This document shows, in pieces, positions 52,201 through 63,903 of a stretch of DNA of 64,000 nt. The notes beneath the pieces were generated by a model. That model did not search any database, was not told the origin of the DNA, and saw nothing but the letters and a program-made list of their open reading frames with translations. The DNA is from Viscum album. Its lineage: Eukaryota > Streptophyta > Magnoliopsida > Santalales > Viscaceae. How positions within the stretch are numbered: the stretch's first letter is position 1; each line of letters starts with the position of its first letter. The stretch is from NCBI GenBank assembly GCA_963277665.1, contig OY728143.1:236521591-236585590 (forward strand). Direction: 5' to 3'. Position numbers and translations under genes: made by a program.

Positions 52201-55200
52201 ATATCATCTCCCAGAATCACCCTCACCATCGTCTTAATCAGTAAAATGTAGCAAAAAAAGTATCACGCTCAAAAAACATCATTTTATATCGTGAAAGCCA
52301 CATTGAAGGATACATTTATGTTATATGTAGAAATTTAATGAAGATAGTCTTTTTATTAGTTTAAAATATGAATCATCGAAAATGTGATTCAAATGTTGGT
52401 AGTTTCGGAGAGTAGTAAAAAACATGTAGCATGGGTCATAAGTCATGTGTACTCACCACATCACCTTTTCTTGTTTAGCCATGGAAATATCTTGAGATTT
52501 CATGCCATACTACATAGAATGTGTTGGTGGTACGCAACATGTCTTGGATACCAGATCTCGTCCCATGATCATCCATCCAATGATCATATTTGTTTGTTTT
52601 TTCTCATGCTCATGGTCATGTTTGGGAATATTGAACATGATTGTTTACATAGATGTGATTGTTTACTAAAAAAATTCACATGGTCGTTCAAATGTACATG
52701 GTCACATACATCCATTTTACACTCAATTTCCACTACTATGTCACGTTGTGTGTCGTGGGGTTCAAATGGTATGTTATATTTATCTTTACCCACTACCCTA
52801 GCTACCATTGCATTGGAATTACATAACAAGGGATATTGATAATACATGAAGTGAATAATGGTATTCCATATAGTTTCATGGAATCCAATATGTGTCTAAT
52901 TTCAAAATTGCATCCACATTGGATCATACCATGTTTCATGGATATGGGGTTGATCATTATAGATATGTTTTTGTAGGATAATTTATGACACCTTGACCCC
53001 AACTGGATCCTCTATCCCCTTCAAACCACTTCTATTGATGAATAAAGATGACTCTATTATTTGATTTTTATCCAAAAAAATATCCCTCAAATACATCATG
53101 ATATAGTATGAAATCTCCAATACACATTACTTTCATGAACCACAATGAATCTAAGGGTTTTTTCAAATTCAAACCAACCTCTACATTGTTGAACCATTAC
53201 CCATTAGACCAATAATGAAGAATGTAAATAACAGTTGAGATAAAATGAAATGAAATTTATAAATCCATTATATCACAAATTTTCTTGGACAATAATCATT
53301 TAATCGAGGTATATAAGGGTTATAAAGAAGAAAAATATTGGAAATTATCTAATTAATAATCCAAAATATGGAAGGGTTGATTAAAACATCATTAATCCTG
53401 TGATCTATTGTGAATATAATTATATATATTCATGGAAAAATAAAATAGGTGTGATATCTGTAAATTTTGTAAACTAGAATGATATAATATCAATATTTAG
53501 TGATGATCACATTAATGAATCAGGGAGATGGTCTGTTGTTTTTGATTCATGATCCTCAATACAAACAATAAATTTATTCTATATCGATCACGCAATGGCG
53601 ATGACTCATTATCCACTCAAATTCTCATTATATTATGTGGATAATCTAGGATTATTTTGAATATAACATATTTATAGAGTCAAGGATAGGATATGGTTTT
53701 AAAAAAATATAAATAAAAAAATTATATATTTTCTGAAATTAAAAAGAGGAGGAATTCATTCCATGAAACTCATATCACCATCCAATTACAAGTAATTGTA
53801 TGTGTAATCTATATATTTTTTATTATATTTTTTTCTTATCATCCTTATGAATATTAAAATATTGTGGATACCATTTATTCTAAAATAAAATATGCACATG
53901 GATTAAAATATATTAAATTTTAAAATATATTATTTCTTTTCGTTAGAGACACCCAAACATAAAAAACATTCTGTAGAAAAATATATAAATTTTTAATTAA
54001 ATATTTCACGAAAACATTACCAAAAATCATGTCCATGTTATTTTCCAATACTTCAATTATTTTGACACCACAGAGAAAAATTTAAACAAAATGGTTCAGT
54101 TATTGATCTTGCATCTTGATCTCACACTCCAAGGAGATATGAGGCATACTCCTAGACTTCCATAGCACTAGAATAAAATGGATGGTCCTTCCACATTATT
54201 CAATCCACAAACAACACTGGGTAAGTTTTGATGGTGGGTCCATCCTATATGTCTATATAACATCATTCAATAATATTCATAAGGTCAAGAATGTATTCCA
54301 TACACTGTGAAAGATGTACGATTCCATACACTAGGTCAAACTACAAGGGATGTTTTGTTTAGTAAGTAAGCTCACCACCCTTTTGTTGGATATAAAATGA
54401 TCCAATAAACCATGGGAATAGTTTTTTTCCCATTACAACTCTCCAAATTACACTTTATTTGGTGGATATGAGGTAATCATGGTCTCCCTAATAAAATTTA
54501 AATTACATATGACATTTAACTAACATTATTTATGTATACATTGGGATATCCTATTACACAAGTGGTTCACCTAAACATTCTCATTTATAACCAACTCCAT
54601 CCTCTATGTAATATGAGAATACACACTAGCCTCAGTCCAGCATAAGGGTGTCCCACAATGTGTCATGTATAGGGACTGTAATGTTTACATTCCAATTATA
54701 TAGTGATATCAGTTGCTTTACAAAAACTTTACCAATGGAAATTAATTCTCTCATCTCCAATCTATTTCCTACAGATATGATCTCATCATATCCTCCATAA
54801 TTTGAATAATCCACTTTTTCTTATCTATTCCTGTTGGGATAATACAACATAATAAAAATTTTTTTTATTACATACTCTTTTAAACCACTCCAAAAAACAT
54901 TATAAGAACCATGAATCATGGTTTCAGATGAATGGAATGGTAATCCCATGAATCCTAATGATCCCTCACACAAAATAGAATGAAAGAATCTTATTCAAAC
55001 TCTATCATTAGATGGTCAGAAAGAGTATTGACATAGTGAATCATTCAAAATTCACCTAGATAACATCAGTGAATCTCAATATCTATGGATGTTTCATCAT
55101 TAATTCCATGTATATTCCATCCCATTACCAAATTGAGATATCATGAGGTTGTGTAATTCATACAAAAATATATTTCTCATCCCTCACCTACTAAAACATA

Positions 55201-56169
55201 AGACATTGAGATGTGAATTTACATATGCATTGTCTAATGGCATACTCAAAAAACTACTTCTAAGTTTCATTTACATATTTTCCAAAATGGCATATATAGC
55301 TAATGGAGATGTGAAAACTTGATAATTACCACCTCATGAAATGTGTCCACAAATAAAAAATAACCCTTGAAAGGGATGGTGTGCTCCCCTTAATCATAAA
55401 ATTCATCAGGGGGCATATTTTGAGGATATCTAGTCAAATAGAACCTCACATATTATGTCTCCCTAAAAAACTACCCTCACATGTTGATTTTGTGGGGGAA
55501 TCCTAAAAAAATATTAAATAAATGATTCCCATGTATACTTTATTATGGTCAGCATCATGAAATCCAGTTTAATGGATAGATCCACCACCTAGATTTAACG
55601 GGGATTCATATATCAAGAATCATCCACCACATTTACCACACTATGAGTATAAATTTTCTCAAATCCATAATCAAATTAGAAGTAAACTAACTCCACTATA
55701 TCTGTTCAACATCTCTCTGAGTGTTGATATAGCTATGTATAATAATTTTTGTGTATTAAAAAACCTTTAAACATGAATATAATACCACTATATCCTCATA
55801 TCCAAGTCTACCTCCACCGTCATTAGTTCTTTAGTATCATAGTTCTACTAATTTGGTCAAAAATACCTTGAATAATATGAAATAACTACATTCCTCTGAA
55901 TCAAGACACATTTAATATCAACACAAGGTGAATTTTAGAGCATTACGATCTTTACATCATCCTCCAATACTCTCAAAACATGAGCGTTTTTCTGCATCAG
56001 TTGTAGCTCTTCAAATGATCCCTCACACTATAATTTCATTTAAACCATTTCCTTTTCAGTGATAGGGGAATAAATGGGTATGTAATCCATATGAAATACT
56101 CCATAAACCTATTATAGTACCATGACATGACATGAAATCTTCAGACCATTGAAATTATATAGGGTGCCT
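52201..56169. other. AT-rich decayed DNA, no gene recognised
   Basis: Contains overlapping chance frames on both strands, the largest being 52384-52839 (151 codons, plus strand). It has a Cys/His-rich but unpatterned product, and an 87-codon frame overlaps it in antisense. No domain, splice architecture or homologue is recognised. The region is the remainder of the ~5.2-kb repeat unit. Confidence 0.55.
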
Positions 56170-56830
56170 TCCATGAAATCTATCATTACCCAACCCTAAC
56201 TGGGGATCAAGAAGCAACTACCCCTAGGTCACCCTCATAGGCCAGGGGATGGAAACTATATAAAAAGTAACAACCAACATGGGAAGGCCTCTTCCTTGAA
56301 ACATGTACACACACATAGTTATCTCATGGTATAAGTGTAGAGGAATAATTGTAAAAACATTATTAATCTAAAATGAAATCAAATCATTCAAAACCACTTG
56401 AGTGTACAAGATTATAATAGAGTATATTGAAATGTAATGGTGAAGAAATACTTTCCATCCAGAAAAATGTTGCAACATTAAAAAATGGGATTGTAAACTG
56501 TTGTGGGATAATATCTCGTAATCATTAATATATGACCAATGTATTCAATCCAAGGAACCAAGAAACCCTAAACTCATATATAATCACCATTAACCTACCC
56601 ATCATCTATCAAAGACATTACCTTGGTGGGAAAATTCCACACAAGGGTAAGTATCTACATAACAAGTTTGATTCCCCTATTGTTGAATGAGGATTATTAT
56701 GGGACACAACAAGAATATAAATTATATAGATATTGAAATGTATATAGAGGGAAATTAAAGATAATATCTTGCCCAATAAAAATAGATATGGTTACCTCAC
56801 CAAAGAATAAGGGGAACAAATTTGTGTGTA
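56170..56830 (+). repeat. ~5.2-kb-spaced repeat, left segment, copy 2
   Basis: Partner of 50960-51603, in the same orientation and followed by the block A minisatellite. The pair implies a second large tandem or dispersed unit, distinct from the one at 10.1-20.4 kb. Confidence 0.6.
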
Positions 56831-57030
56831 AATGGACTTCACATCGAGTCACTGCCACCCATAATATGAGAAAAAACTCATCTAACCACGAGAAGCTAAA
56901 CATAGAAAGCATATGGGATTCCCTGTGCATATTTGAAACCCATGAAGGGAGAGTAACCACATCCATATTCTTGTATACAGATATTTATATATATTTTTTC
57001 TAAAAAAAGAATCCTAAAAGTGAGTGTTAG

Positions 57031-57660
57031 AGGATCCACATATCAAATCCCAAACCAAGATATGGGTCATCATTAGCTCAATTGTTCTAACAATGATGCC
57101 CTATACCTCTCTTATCTACCAATCATAAAAAAACCCATGTTATATCATAGATCATAACCATGCCACATAGTATTGATGAAAAAATATTTTGGTTAAGGCC
57201 CCATGCCTGTTTATAAATGGAATGTTTCACATAGTTTATATATAAAGGTATTGTACCATGCTCTAACATGATATATAGAATCAAATTTTCAATAAATTTC
57301 GTACCCATTACCCATTATAATATGAGGGTTCCACTAAAAATCTAGAATATGTATGCCTTGATGTTGTAGGAGTGTTCCACAAAGATAGCTAATGGAGGAC
57401 TCATTCCCAACCCACTTAGAGGGTTCCACTCTGAAAAATGGGGGAATCATAATATTTCCCAACATGAGTGTTACACTTTGATAAGTAGATAAAGGACCCA
57501 TTACCTATGTAACTAGAGGGGTCCACTATATTCTAACAGGGGACACATAACCTCGCAACATAAGAGGGTTCCACTCTGAAATTTATCAATGAATACATTC
57601 CCAACCTAGTTGGAGATTTGCACTATAGAACCTATGGTGATCCTAAGTGATAACTAAAAT
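57031..57660. repeat. Degenerate ~48-bp minisatellite (block A, copy 2)
   Basis: Begins like position 1 of the window ('catatcaaatcc.aaaccaag'). GGGTTCCACTCTG-type cores lie near 57328, 57371, 57421, 57469, 57523, 57566 and 57615. Units share 'GGACNCATTCCCAACC'. It is the same family as 1-640. Confidence 0.7.
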
Positions 57661-58560
57661 TGTCGTGACTCGCCTAAATTAGTGCATTACCCAGAAAATA
57701 ATGAATAATATCTAAAATTCCATGTTATAGGACATCATTGGTTTCTGTGTGGAAAAAAATTCAGTATATGCTATTTATGGGCCAAAATATGAGTCCAAAC
57801 GAAATTGATTTACGAGTTTAATGTATCCTAAAAAATAACCAAGGTTTATATTATATGCTTGGGGAAAGAAAAAACACGTGTTCCTATTTAACCACATTTT
57901 TGTTTCCCTAGGTTAGATATATATTCAATAGAGTAGGGATATCTGGTTTCTAGGTAGACTACATGAAATGTCATAGAACTCCGGGTCCATATCTGTGCTT
58001 ATTTATCATGTATATATTCCTCATTACACCATAGTGTTCCTGTCCATTTAATTTTATACAAAATAATGAATTTACACCCAGGGTCCTTATACTGTTCTCC
58101 CCCACATAGCTCGACCACTCAACAAATGAGTACATGGTTTTTAGGAATTATATATGCCATTCCATCCTAATAAGTTTCAAAAACCCTGGGTGACACATAA
58201 TTGGGGATACACCATGTCTGTTCATTGAATTACATTGTGTGTAGTACTTTTGTATAACAAAAACTCATATATGTTCATGTATTATATTAATTAATCATAC
58301 ATTATTGGGCACAAATCCCTCAAGGAAAAATTTCATCATTTTTGGGTTGATTGTGTTTATTGAAAAAATATGTTTCCATGGTGAATTGTCAAGGTCCATA
58401 GATGATTTTGACAATCCATGTTGAAAAAGAACCATGATAGTAGAATGCATGATTTGGTGGCGGTATAAAATAATAGATACATGGAGGCTCCATTTTCTAG
58501 TGTTTTCCAAATTTTTGGATAATAAAATTTGGATTTTGGTGATCATTGAAAAATTTGGAT
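57661..58560. other. AT-rich DNA, repeat flank
   Basis: No gene recognised. The first few hundred bases resemble the flank that follows block A at 640-900 ('ttataggac...tctgtgt'). Confidence 0.5.
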
Positions 58561-58599
58561 ATCCTTGAAGATCTCATCAAAATATAAAAAAATCATGAG

Positions 58600-59351
58600 T
58601 TTCACAATGATGGGCTTCTTAATGTGGATTTAATGAAGACATGAATAACGTTTATGGTGTTCTTACTCATTACGATGAGCTTCTAAAACAGTAGCATTGA
58701 AGAGCATTGCTGTGATGAAGAGAATTGTGAGTAGAGCAATGCGGCGAAGGCATGAAAGAATTGAATGAAAAATCTGTGATTACGGCAAGATCTGCTATCT
58801 GAATATTTTTGTGGTTCATTGCGGTATTGAGAGAATTCCTGTAGGAATTTTAGAGCATCACGATTTGAGATGATATGGAGCTGAATTCACGTGAAAGGTT
58901 CGTGGGTGGGTGGAATCGCCTATAAATAGACCTCAACCCCCTCGAGCGAAGAAGTGACTTTTCAAAGAAAATCTTTTTCTCTCGAATCGCATTGGTAGTT
59001 CGCAACATAGTGTTCTTCGCGAAAGGAAGGTGCTTCTCGAAAGCCAATCTAGCTCCACGAAATAGGCTTGTTCCGCATTGGCTCAGTTAGCTTCATGATG
59101 GAAGTCACTCTACGACAACATGAGCACTGCACCGGTCTATAATTTGTGATGGTCTGTGCACTACGAAGGTGTATGATTCACGAAAAGTTAGGGTCATCAC
59201 AAAGGATTGTTTGTGCTTTGAAAAATTGGTAGAATCACGAAGTAGGGGGCTTTGCATATGTTTTTTCCAAAGTTTGTTTTTCAGTGTTCAAGGGAGAAGG
59301 GGTATTCATCATTTGATGAAATTTGGACATCAATAGAACACCTACATACAG
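58600..59351. other. Less AT-rich island with promoter-like sequence
   Basis: CG dinucleotides and G/C content rise sharply relative to the DNA on the left. GCATTG/CAATGC motifs recur (about 58697, 58739, 58820, 58989, 59076). A strong TATA box lies at 58921-58928. No protein-coding frame of note follows before the LTR at 59357. It could be an LTR or terminal part of an unrecognised element, or a promoter fragment; the sequence does not decide. Confidence 0.45.
58921..58928 (+). promoter_or_regulatory. TATA box (TATAAATA)
   Basis: CTATAAATAGACC is a near-ideal plant TATA context, with a C-rich stretch downstream (CCTCAACCCCCTCGAG). No coding region can be tied to it. Confidence 0.5.
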
Positions 59352-59356
59352 TGGAG
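59352..59356. repeat. Target-site duplication, left (TGGAG)
   Basis: TGGAG occurs just before the first LTR start and again exactly after the last LTR end (63899-63903), as expected for one LTR-retrotransposon insertion. Confidence 0.75.
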
Positions 59357-61209
59357 TGTAAAGACCCGTAAAATTCAAGGGAAATTTTTTCTTTTTTTTT
59401 TTGGGATTTTACAAGAACGTGGTTTCTAAGGGAACTTGATTCCGAGGCCCGATGTGCCCGGAAATTCTATCCGAAGTTTAGCTAGGGTACGTTCAGTGAA
59501 CGAACGAGTAGGTTTTTTCTAACTTTAGAACCAGTGCTCGGAATCGAATTCTGAGGGCACCGATGGTTTCGCAGCATCGGTAATTTCTTAGGAACACTTC
59601 TTCTGGAGTTGCGTTTACAAGAGAGAAGTTGATAAAAATTGTGCAAGTTAAAATAAAAATTTAACTAAAATTTTTATTTCTAAGTGGTTAAAGATTTGTG
59701 TGGAAGTTGGGGGAAACCTCCCAACATCCCATGGGAGGTTATGAGAGTTGTGGGGCCCACACAAACCCCACCCCTTCATATTATCTAACTACTTCAACTC
59801 ACCATTAATTTGACAAATTTAGTTATTTAATTAAGCGAGTTTAATTTGAATGTTTATAATTCAAATGCTTTAGTTATGTTAATAAAATAAGTGATGAACT
59901 TATTTTATTTTGTTGGAGTCTTATTGGTTGTTGTGTCAGTCTTGGGAGGTTTTGGAGAATAGTTGAGGATCTTGATGAACTTCTTCTTCTTCGATGAAGA
60001 ACATGAAGAACACGAAGAACGCTGGATTCCTCGGAGATCGACGACGCGACGCGGTCCCCGCGACACGACTCCCTCCTTCCACGACGTCTTCTTCCGCGAT
60101 GGTTATTTTCCGTGACGAACCTTCGTTCAAGCTACGCTCGAGGTAGGGGAATTATTATTTCGTTTGTTTTTAATTACTTCATCGTTGGATTATCGTCTAA
60201 TTGGGGCCGTCTGTTATCGCATTAACGGGAGCAGGTCGGACCGCACGGACACAGCCGACTGTCCCTCCCTTTTTGGTTGTTTGATAATGATGCGGCACGA
60301 GCAAGGAAATGCGGTGCCAAAGAACCACATGGAAATTATTAAGGGAAGGTGGAGAAGCGCGACACCGTTGAAGACGAACCAGAGACACGGCGCCGTCGCG
60401 CCGCGCCGGAGAACCACAAAAGCACCGCGGCCAGAACGGGGCCGCGGCGGAGGGGCGCGGAGGAGTAGGGGAACCGGCGGCCGGGTCCGGGCCGCCGGAG
60501 TTGGAGCAGGGGGACCGGCCTTGCCGGTCCCGTGGTGACAAAAGCCGTCCGACCAGATCGGGCCGGCCAGACAGGGGATGAGCCGGGGGTTACAATTCCC
60601 GGCTGGCAATATTGAGCGGCCTCATTAAGGGGGCCGCGGTTACAAAACGGGGGGAAGGTTCCCCCCCCCCTCATCTGCTCGGCCAAACGGCCGAGCCACC
60701 TGCTAGTTCCAGTGCGCCGGGTTTCACCCAGGTCGGGCCGGGCCGTTCCCGCCGGGCCGGGCCGCGCCTAGGCCGGGCCGCGCCGCGCCAGTAGGCCCGG
60801 GTTGCGCCCAAGCGGGCCGAACCCGGACCCGGGTCGGGTCGACCCAGTTCGGGCTGACCTAGGGGGTACCGGGCCGGGTCGGACCGGGCTCGAACCCCCT
60901 AATACCGGACTTTTTCGGTCTGTTACCCATAACATAGGCTACGGATCTCCGATCGACGCACCGTCAGTTGCGTAGAGATCCTTGGATCGAGACGGTCGTT
61001 TTAGTATATTACACTCAAGGTTTAGGAGTACTTTGGGTTCGGCCAGGTTGGATCATACACAAAACCAACCGGGCCCTCGATGCGGAAACACTTATAACTT
61101 GAGCTCCAGATGTCCGATTGACATGCCACCACCTTTGTTTGATACCTATAAGTGAAACAGCCCTTTTGGCTTACTCCGATCTAGGTTTGGACGCAGTTGG
61201 AGTATGGTC
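59357..61209 (+). repeat. Truncated 5' LTR
   Basis: Aligns with 61218-62535, roughly 10% different over the first 300 bases by eye. It contains a GC-rich segment (60382-60928) absent from the other LTR. Only the first part of the LTR remains; the minisatellite and distal segments are deleted. Confidence 0.85.
60382..60928. other. 547-bp GC-rich segment present only in the 5' LTR
   Basis: Dense in CG and in CCGGGCCGGG-type runs, with a C-rich homopolymer near 60660-60670. The 3' LTR jumps from 'gaagacgaacca' to 'ataac' at the matching point. Because the 3' LTR still has a GCCGTCGCGCCG remnant there, deletion from the 3' LTR is more likely than insertion here. Several long overlapping frames on both strands are a by-product of few AT-rich stop codons. 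Confidence 0.75.
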
Positions 61210-61217
61210 ACGAGGAA
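61210..61217 (+). other. Residual polypurine tract / deletion scar
   Basis: ACGAGGAA is all that separates the truncated 5' LTR from the 3' LTR. The GAGGAA end, abutting TGTAAAG, resembles the 3' part of a polypurine tract. Confidence 0.6.
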
Positions 61218-62371
61218 TGTAAAGACCCGTAAAATTCAAGGGATATTTTTTCTTTTTTCTTTCGGATTTTACAAGAACGCGGTTTCTGACGGCACTTGAT
61301 TCTGAGGCCTGGTGTGCCCGGAATTTCTATCCGAAGTTTTTCTTGGCTACGTTCAGTGAACAAACGAGCGGGTTTTTTCTAACTTTTGAACCGGTGCTCG
61401 GAATCGAATTCCGAGGGCACCGATGGTTTCACAGCGCCGGTAATTTCATAAGAACACTTCATCCGGAGTTGCGTTTACACGAGAGAAGTTGATAAAAATT
61501 GTGGAAGTTAAAATAAAAATTTAACTACAATTTGTATTTCTAAGTGGTTAATGCTTTGGGTGGAAGTTGGGGGAAACCACCCAACTTCCCATGAAAGGTT
61601 ATGAGAGTGGTGGGGCCCACACGAACCTCACCCCTTCATATTCTCTAACTCCTTCAACTCACCATGAATTTGATAACTTAAGTTATTTAATTAAGTGAGT
61701 TTAATTAGAATGTTTAAAATTAAAATGCTTTAGTTATGTTAATAAAATAAGTGATGAACTTATTTTATTTTGTTGGAGTCTTGTTGCCTGTTGTGTGAGT
61801 CTTGGGTGGTTTTGGAGAATAGTTGAGGACCTTGAAGAACTTCTTCTTCTTCAATGAAGAACACAAAGAACGCGAAGAACGTCGGATTCCTCGGAGATCG
61901 GAGACGCGATGCCGTACCCGCGATGCGACTCCATCCTTCCACGACATCTTCTTCTGCGATGGTTATTTTCCGTGACAAACCTTATTTTAGGCTATGCTCG
62001 AGGTAAGGGAATTATTATTTCATTTGTTCCTGATTACTTCATCGTTGGTTTATCGTCTAATTGGGACCGCCTGTTATCGCATTAACGGGAGGAGGTCATA
62101 CCGAATGAACACAGCCGACTCTCCTCCCATTTTTGGTTGTTTGATATTGATGTGGCACGAGCAAGGCAACACGGTGCCAAAGCACCGTGTGGAAATTATT
62201 AAGGGAAGGTGGAGAAGCGCAGTGCCGTCGCGCCGTGCTGTTGAAGACGAACCAATAACTTGGGCTACAGACCTACGATCGACGCACCGTCAGTTTCATC
62301 GCGATACTGGGATCAAGACGATAGTTTTGGTATATTAAACTCAAGGTTTCATAGTACTTTGGGTTCGGCCA

Positions 62372-62396
62372 GGTTGTTTCGTACACGAAACCAACC
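62372..62396. other. LTR hairpin, unit II
   Basis: GGTTGTTTCGT pairs with ACGAAACCAACC around AC, with one unpaired base. The equivalent in the 5' LTR (61046-61070) keeps the GGTTGG/CCAACC stem base but has a decayed apex. Confidence 0.65.
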
Positions 62397-62536
62397 GGGC
62401 CCTCGGAGCAGAAACACTTATAACTTCATCTCCGGACGTCCGATTGACATACCATCAACTTTGTTGGATTCCTCTAAGTGAGACATAACTTTTGGATTAC
62501 TCAGCTCGAGGTTTGGATGCAGTTGGAGTATGGTCG

Positions 62537-62562
62537 GGTTGGTTTTTACTTAAAAACCAACC
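62537..62562. other. LTR hairpin, unit III
   Basis: GGTTGGTTTTT and AAAAACCAACC form a perfect 11-bp stem with an ACTT loop, at the same place in the unit as the hairpin at 62372-62396. Confidence 0.75.
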
Positions 62563-62837
62563 GGGCCCCTGAGACGAAAAAGCCAATAACTCTCAGACCG
62601 GGCGTCTGATTGACGCACCGTATGTGACATTGAGTTCATGTTGACTATACGAAACATTTGGATACATCAAATACGGAATATGTGTCATTTGATGTATCAG
62701 ACCTTCGGCTCATGAAGCAGACCCTCCCGAACGAACATGCTGTGTGCGGGAACCATAGAACTGGCTGCGACTGCGACGACGATGATGACTGTGCAGAAAT
62801 CCTCCATGGATTCGACGACGAAGACTACATCACTCAG

Positions 62838-63357
62838 TGATCCTACGTGGATCAGTGCCACAGATCCTGTGTGGGTCAGATCTTGTGTGGGTCAGTGCTC
62901 AGCGATCCTGTGTGGGACAACGCCTACAAATCCTGTGTGGGTCCGATCCTATGTGGGTCATTACGGGGGTTAGTTACCTATCGATCCTTTGTGGGTGATT
63001 GCGTGGGTTAGTTACCTATCGATCCTATGTGGGTCATTGCGGGGGTTAGTACCTATTGATCCTTTGTGGATCCGACTGCTTAGATGAATCAGTTGCTATA
63101 TCTGGTCATCTCTATCGTCATACGAAGAAGTATACCTCTGTGAGCTGAATCCAGTTTTTCATTCCTATGTGGAATGTGTTGTGCAATCCTGTGTGGATTA
63201 TGTTTTGCTTTCTTGTGTGGACTGGGTTGTACATGAGCTCAGATGTTGGAGTCGAACTGAAATTGATGACATAGGTATATGTACGGGCGTATACCTAAGT
63301 AGTGTCGGATGTTACTTCGTGATTGTATCTTTTCTTTGTGGATTATCCTTTGTGGAT
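62838..63357. repeat. TCCTNTGTGG minisatellite in the 3' LTR
   Basis: About fourteen copies of a TCCTNTGTGG core (some TCTT) lie between 62840 and 63357. They include three 38-bp units starting GTTAGTTACC (the third reads GTTAGTACC) at 62969, 63007 and 63045. Frames through it (for example 62737-62973) are repeat artefacts. Confidence 0.85.
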
Positions 63358-63898
63358 TTTGGGAGACCTTCGGGGCTCTCGGGGTCCCTACTGAGTAGCT
63401 TATACTCACCCCTGCACGGGCTATGCCCGCACTACGTTGTGTTGGTTATAGACGACGGACAATGGTGATCGTGGTTGAGGCTTGCAGAGCGGGACGGTAC
63501 CTGGAGGTGGACCACTGGGTGGGATGTACTCGGAGCAGACAGCAGGACCCGAGGAGCTGTGGAGGCTATCTGTACTCACCCTTCAGGCGGGACTTCCAGT
63601 GGACGGCTCGACGTTTCTGATTTACAATTAGTTTTTGTTTTCCCTTTCCAGTTGTACATTACTTTTAGTTTGGATTTGTATTCTAGCCCACTTACTTTTC
63701 CGCACTTACTGTTATACCTAGTTTTTACTTAGTGTTTACTTCTACTTCTTTCTTGCTCTGTGGTGTTTGTTTACTTTACAAAGGAAATGCCTTCCCTTTT
63801 TACCGGGAATTACACCTTGGTGCTAGTCTCCAGCCCCTAACCTATGGAAGGCGGGCTTGGGGTAGTCATGGCACGAGCCCTAAAGATGGGTCGTGACA

Positions 63899-63903
63899 TG
63901 GAG
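63899..63903. repeat. Target-site duplication, right (TGGAG)
   Basis: Exact match to 59352-59356, directly after the LTR end. Confidence 0.75.

Larger units (their letters stand above)
62257..62640. repeat. ~165-bp diverged repeats within the LTR
   Basis: The core GATTGACGCACCGT (or GATCGACGCACCGT) occurs at 62277, 62442 and 62608, spaced 165 and 166 bases. Two of the units carry AACCAACCGGGCCC and an ATAACT segment. The truncated 5' LTR keeps two units (near 60950 and 61113). Confidence 0.8.
59357..63898 (+). mobile_element. Collapsed LTR retrotransposon: partial 5' LTR + complete 3' LTR
   Basis: Both LTRs start TGTAAAGACCCGTAAAATTC (59357 and 61218), and the second ends GGGTCGTGACA at 63898. 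The first LTR stops at 61209 after 'gagtatggtc', whereas the second continues past the same point (62535) for another 1.36 kb. Between them lie only eight bases, ACGAGGAA, whose purine-rich end abuts the second LTR like a polypurine-tract remnant. Matching TGGAG duplications outside show a single insertion. The simplest history is one deletion that removed the 3' part of the 5' LTR and all internal coding sequence. Strand follows LTR polarity inferred from this scar. LTR style suggests Ty3/gypsy, but no coding domain remains to prove it. Confidence 0.82.
61218..63898 (+). repeat. Complete 3' LTR (2681 bp)
   Basis: Runs from TGTAAAGACCCG to GGGTCGTGACA. It contains about 165-bp tandem repeats with hairpins (62257-62640), a TCCTNTGTGG minisatellite (62838-63357) and, near 63399, 'CTACTGAGTAGCTTATACTC' followed by ACCCC. 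The last resembles sequence I associate with plant Ty3/gypsy LTRs. It lacks the GC-rich segment of the 5' LTR. Confidence 0.85.

Noticed and set aside
52384..52839. 151-codon plus-strand open frame
   Set aside because: No recognisable domain. The product is low-information, an 87-codon antisense frame overlaps it, and the region belongs to a decayed repeat unit.
58850..59047. 65-codon minus-strand frame in the promoter-like island
   Set aside because: Short, without a domain, and antisense to the TATA-bearing segment.
60164..60686. Several overlapping 114-131-codon frames on both strands
   Set aside because: They fall in the GC-rich part of an LTR where stop codons are rare. Products are Pro/Arg/Gly-rich with no domain.
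61213..61217. Nested insertion of the second LTR into the first, with AGGAA as target duplication
   Set aside because: AGGAA is not repeated after 63898 and the first LTR does not resume there. TGGAG outside both LTRs supports a single insertion instead.
62737..62973. 78-codon frame in the 3' LTR
   Set aside because: It translates the TCCTNTGTGG minisatellite and has no independent coding evidence.
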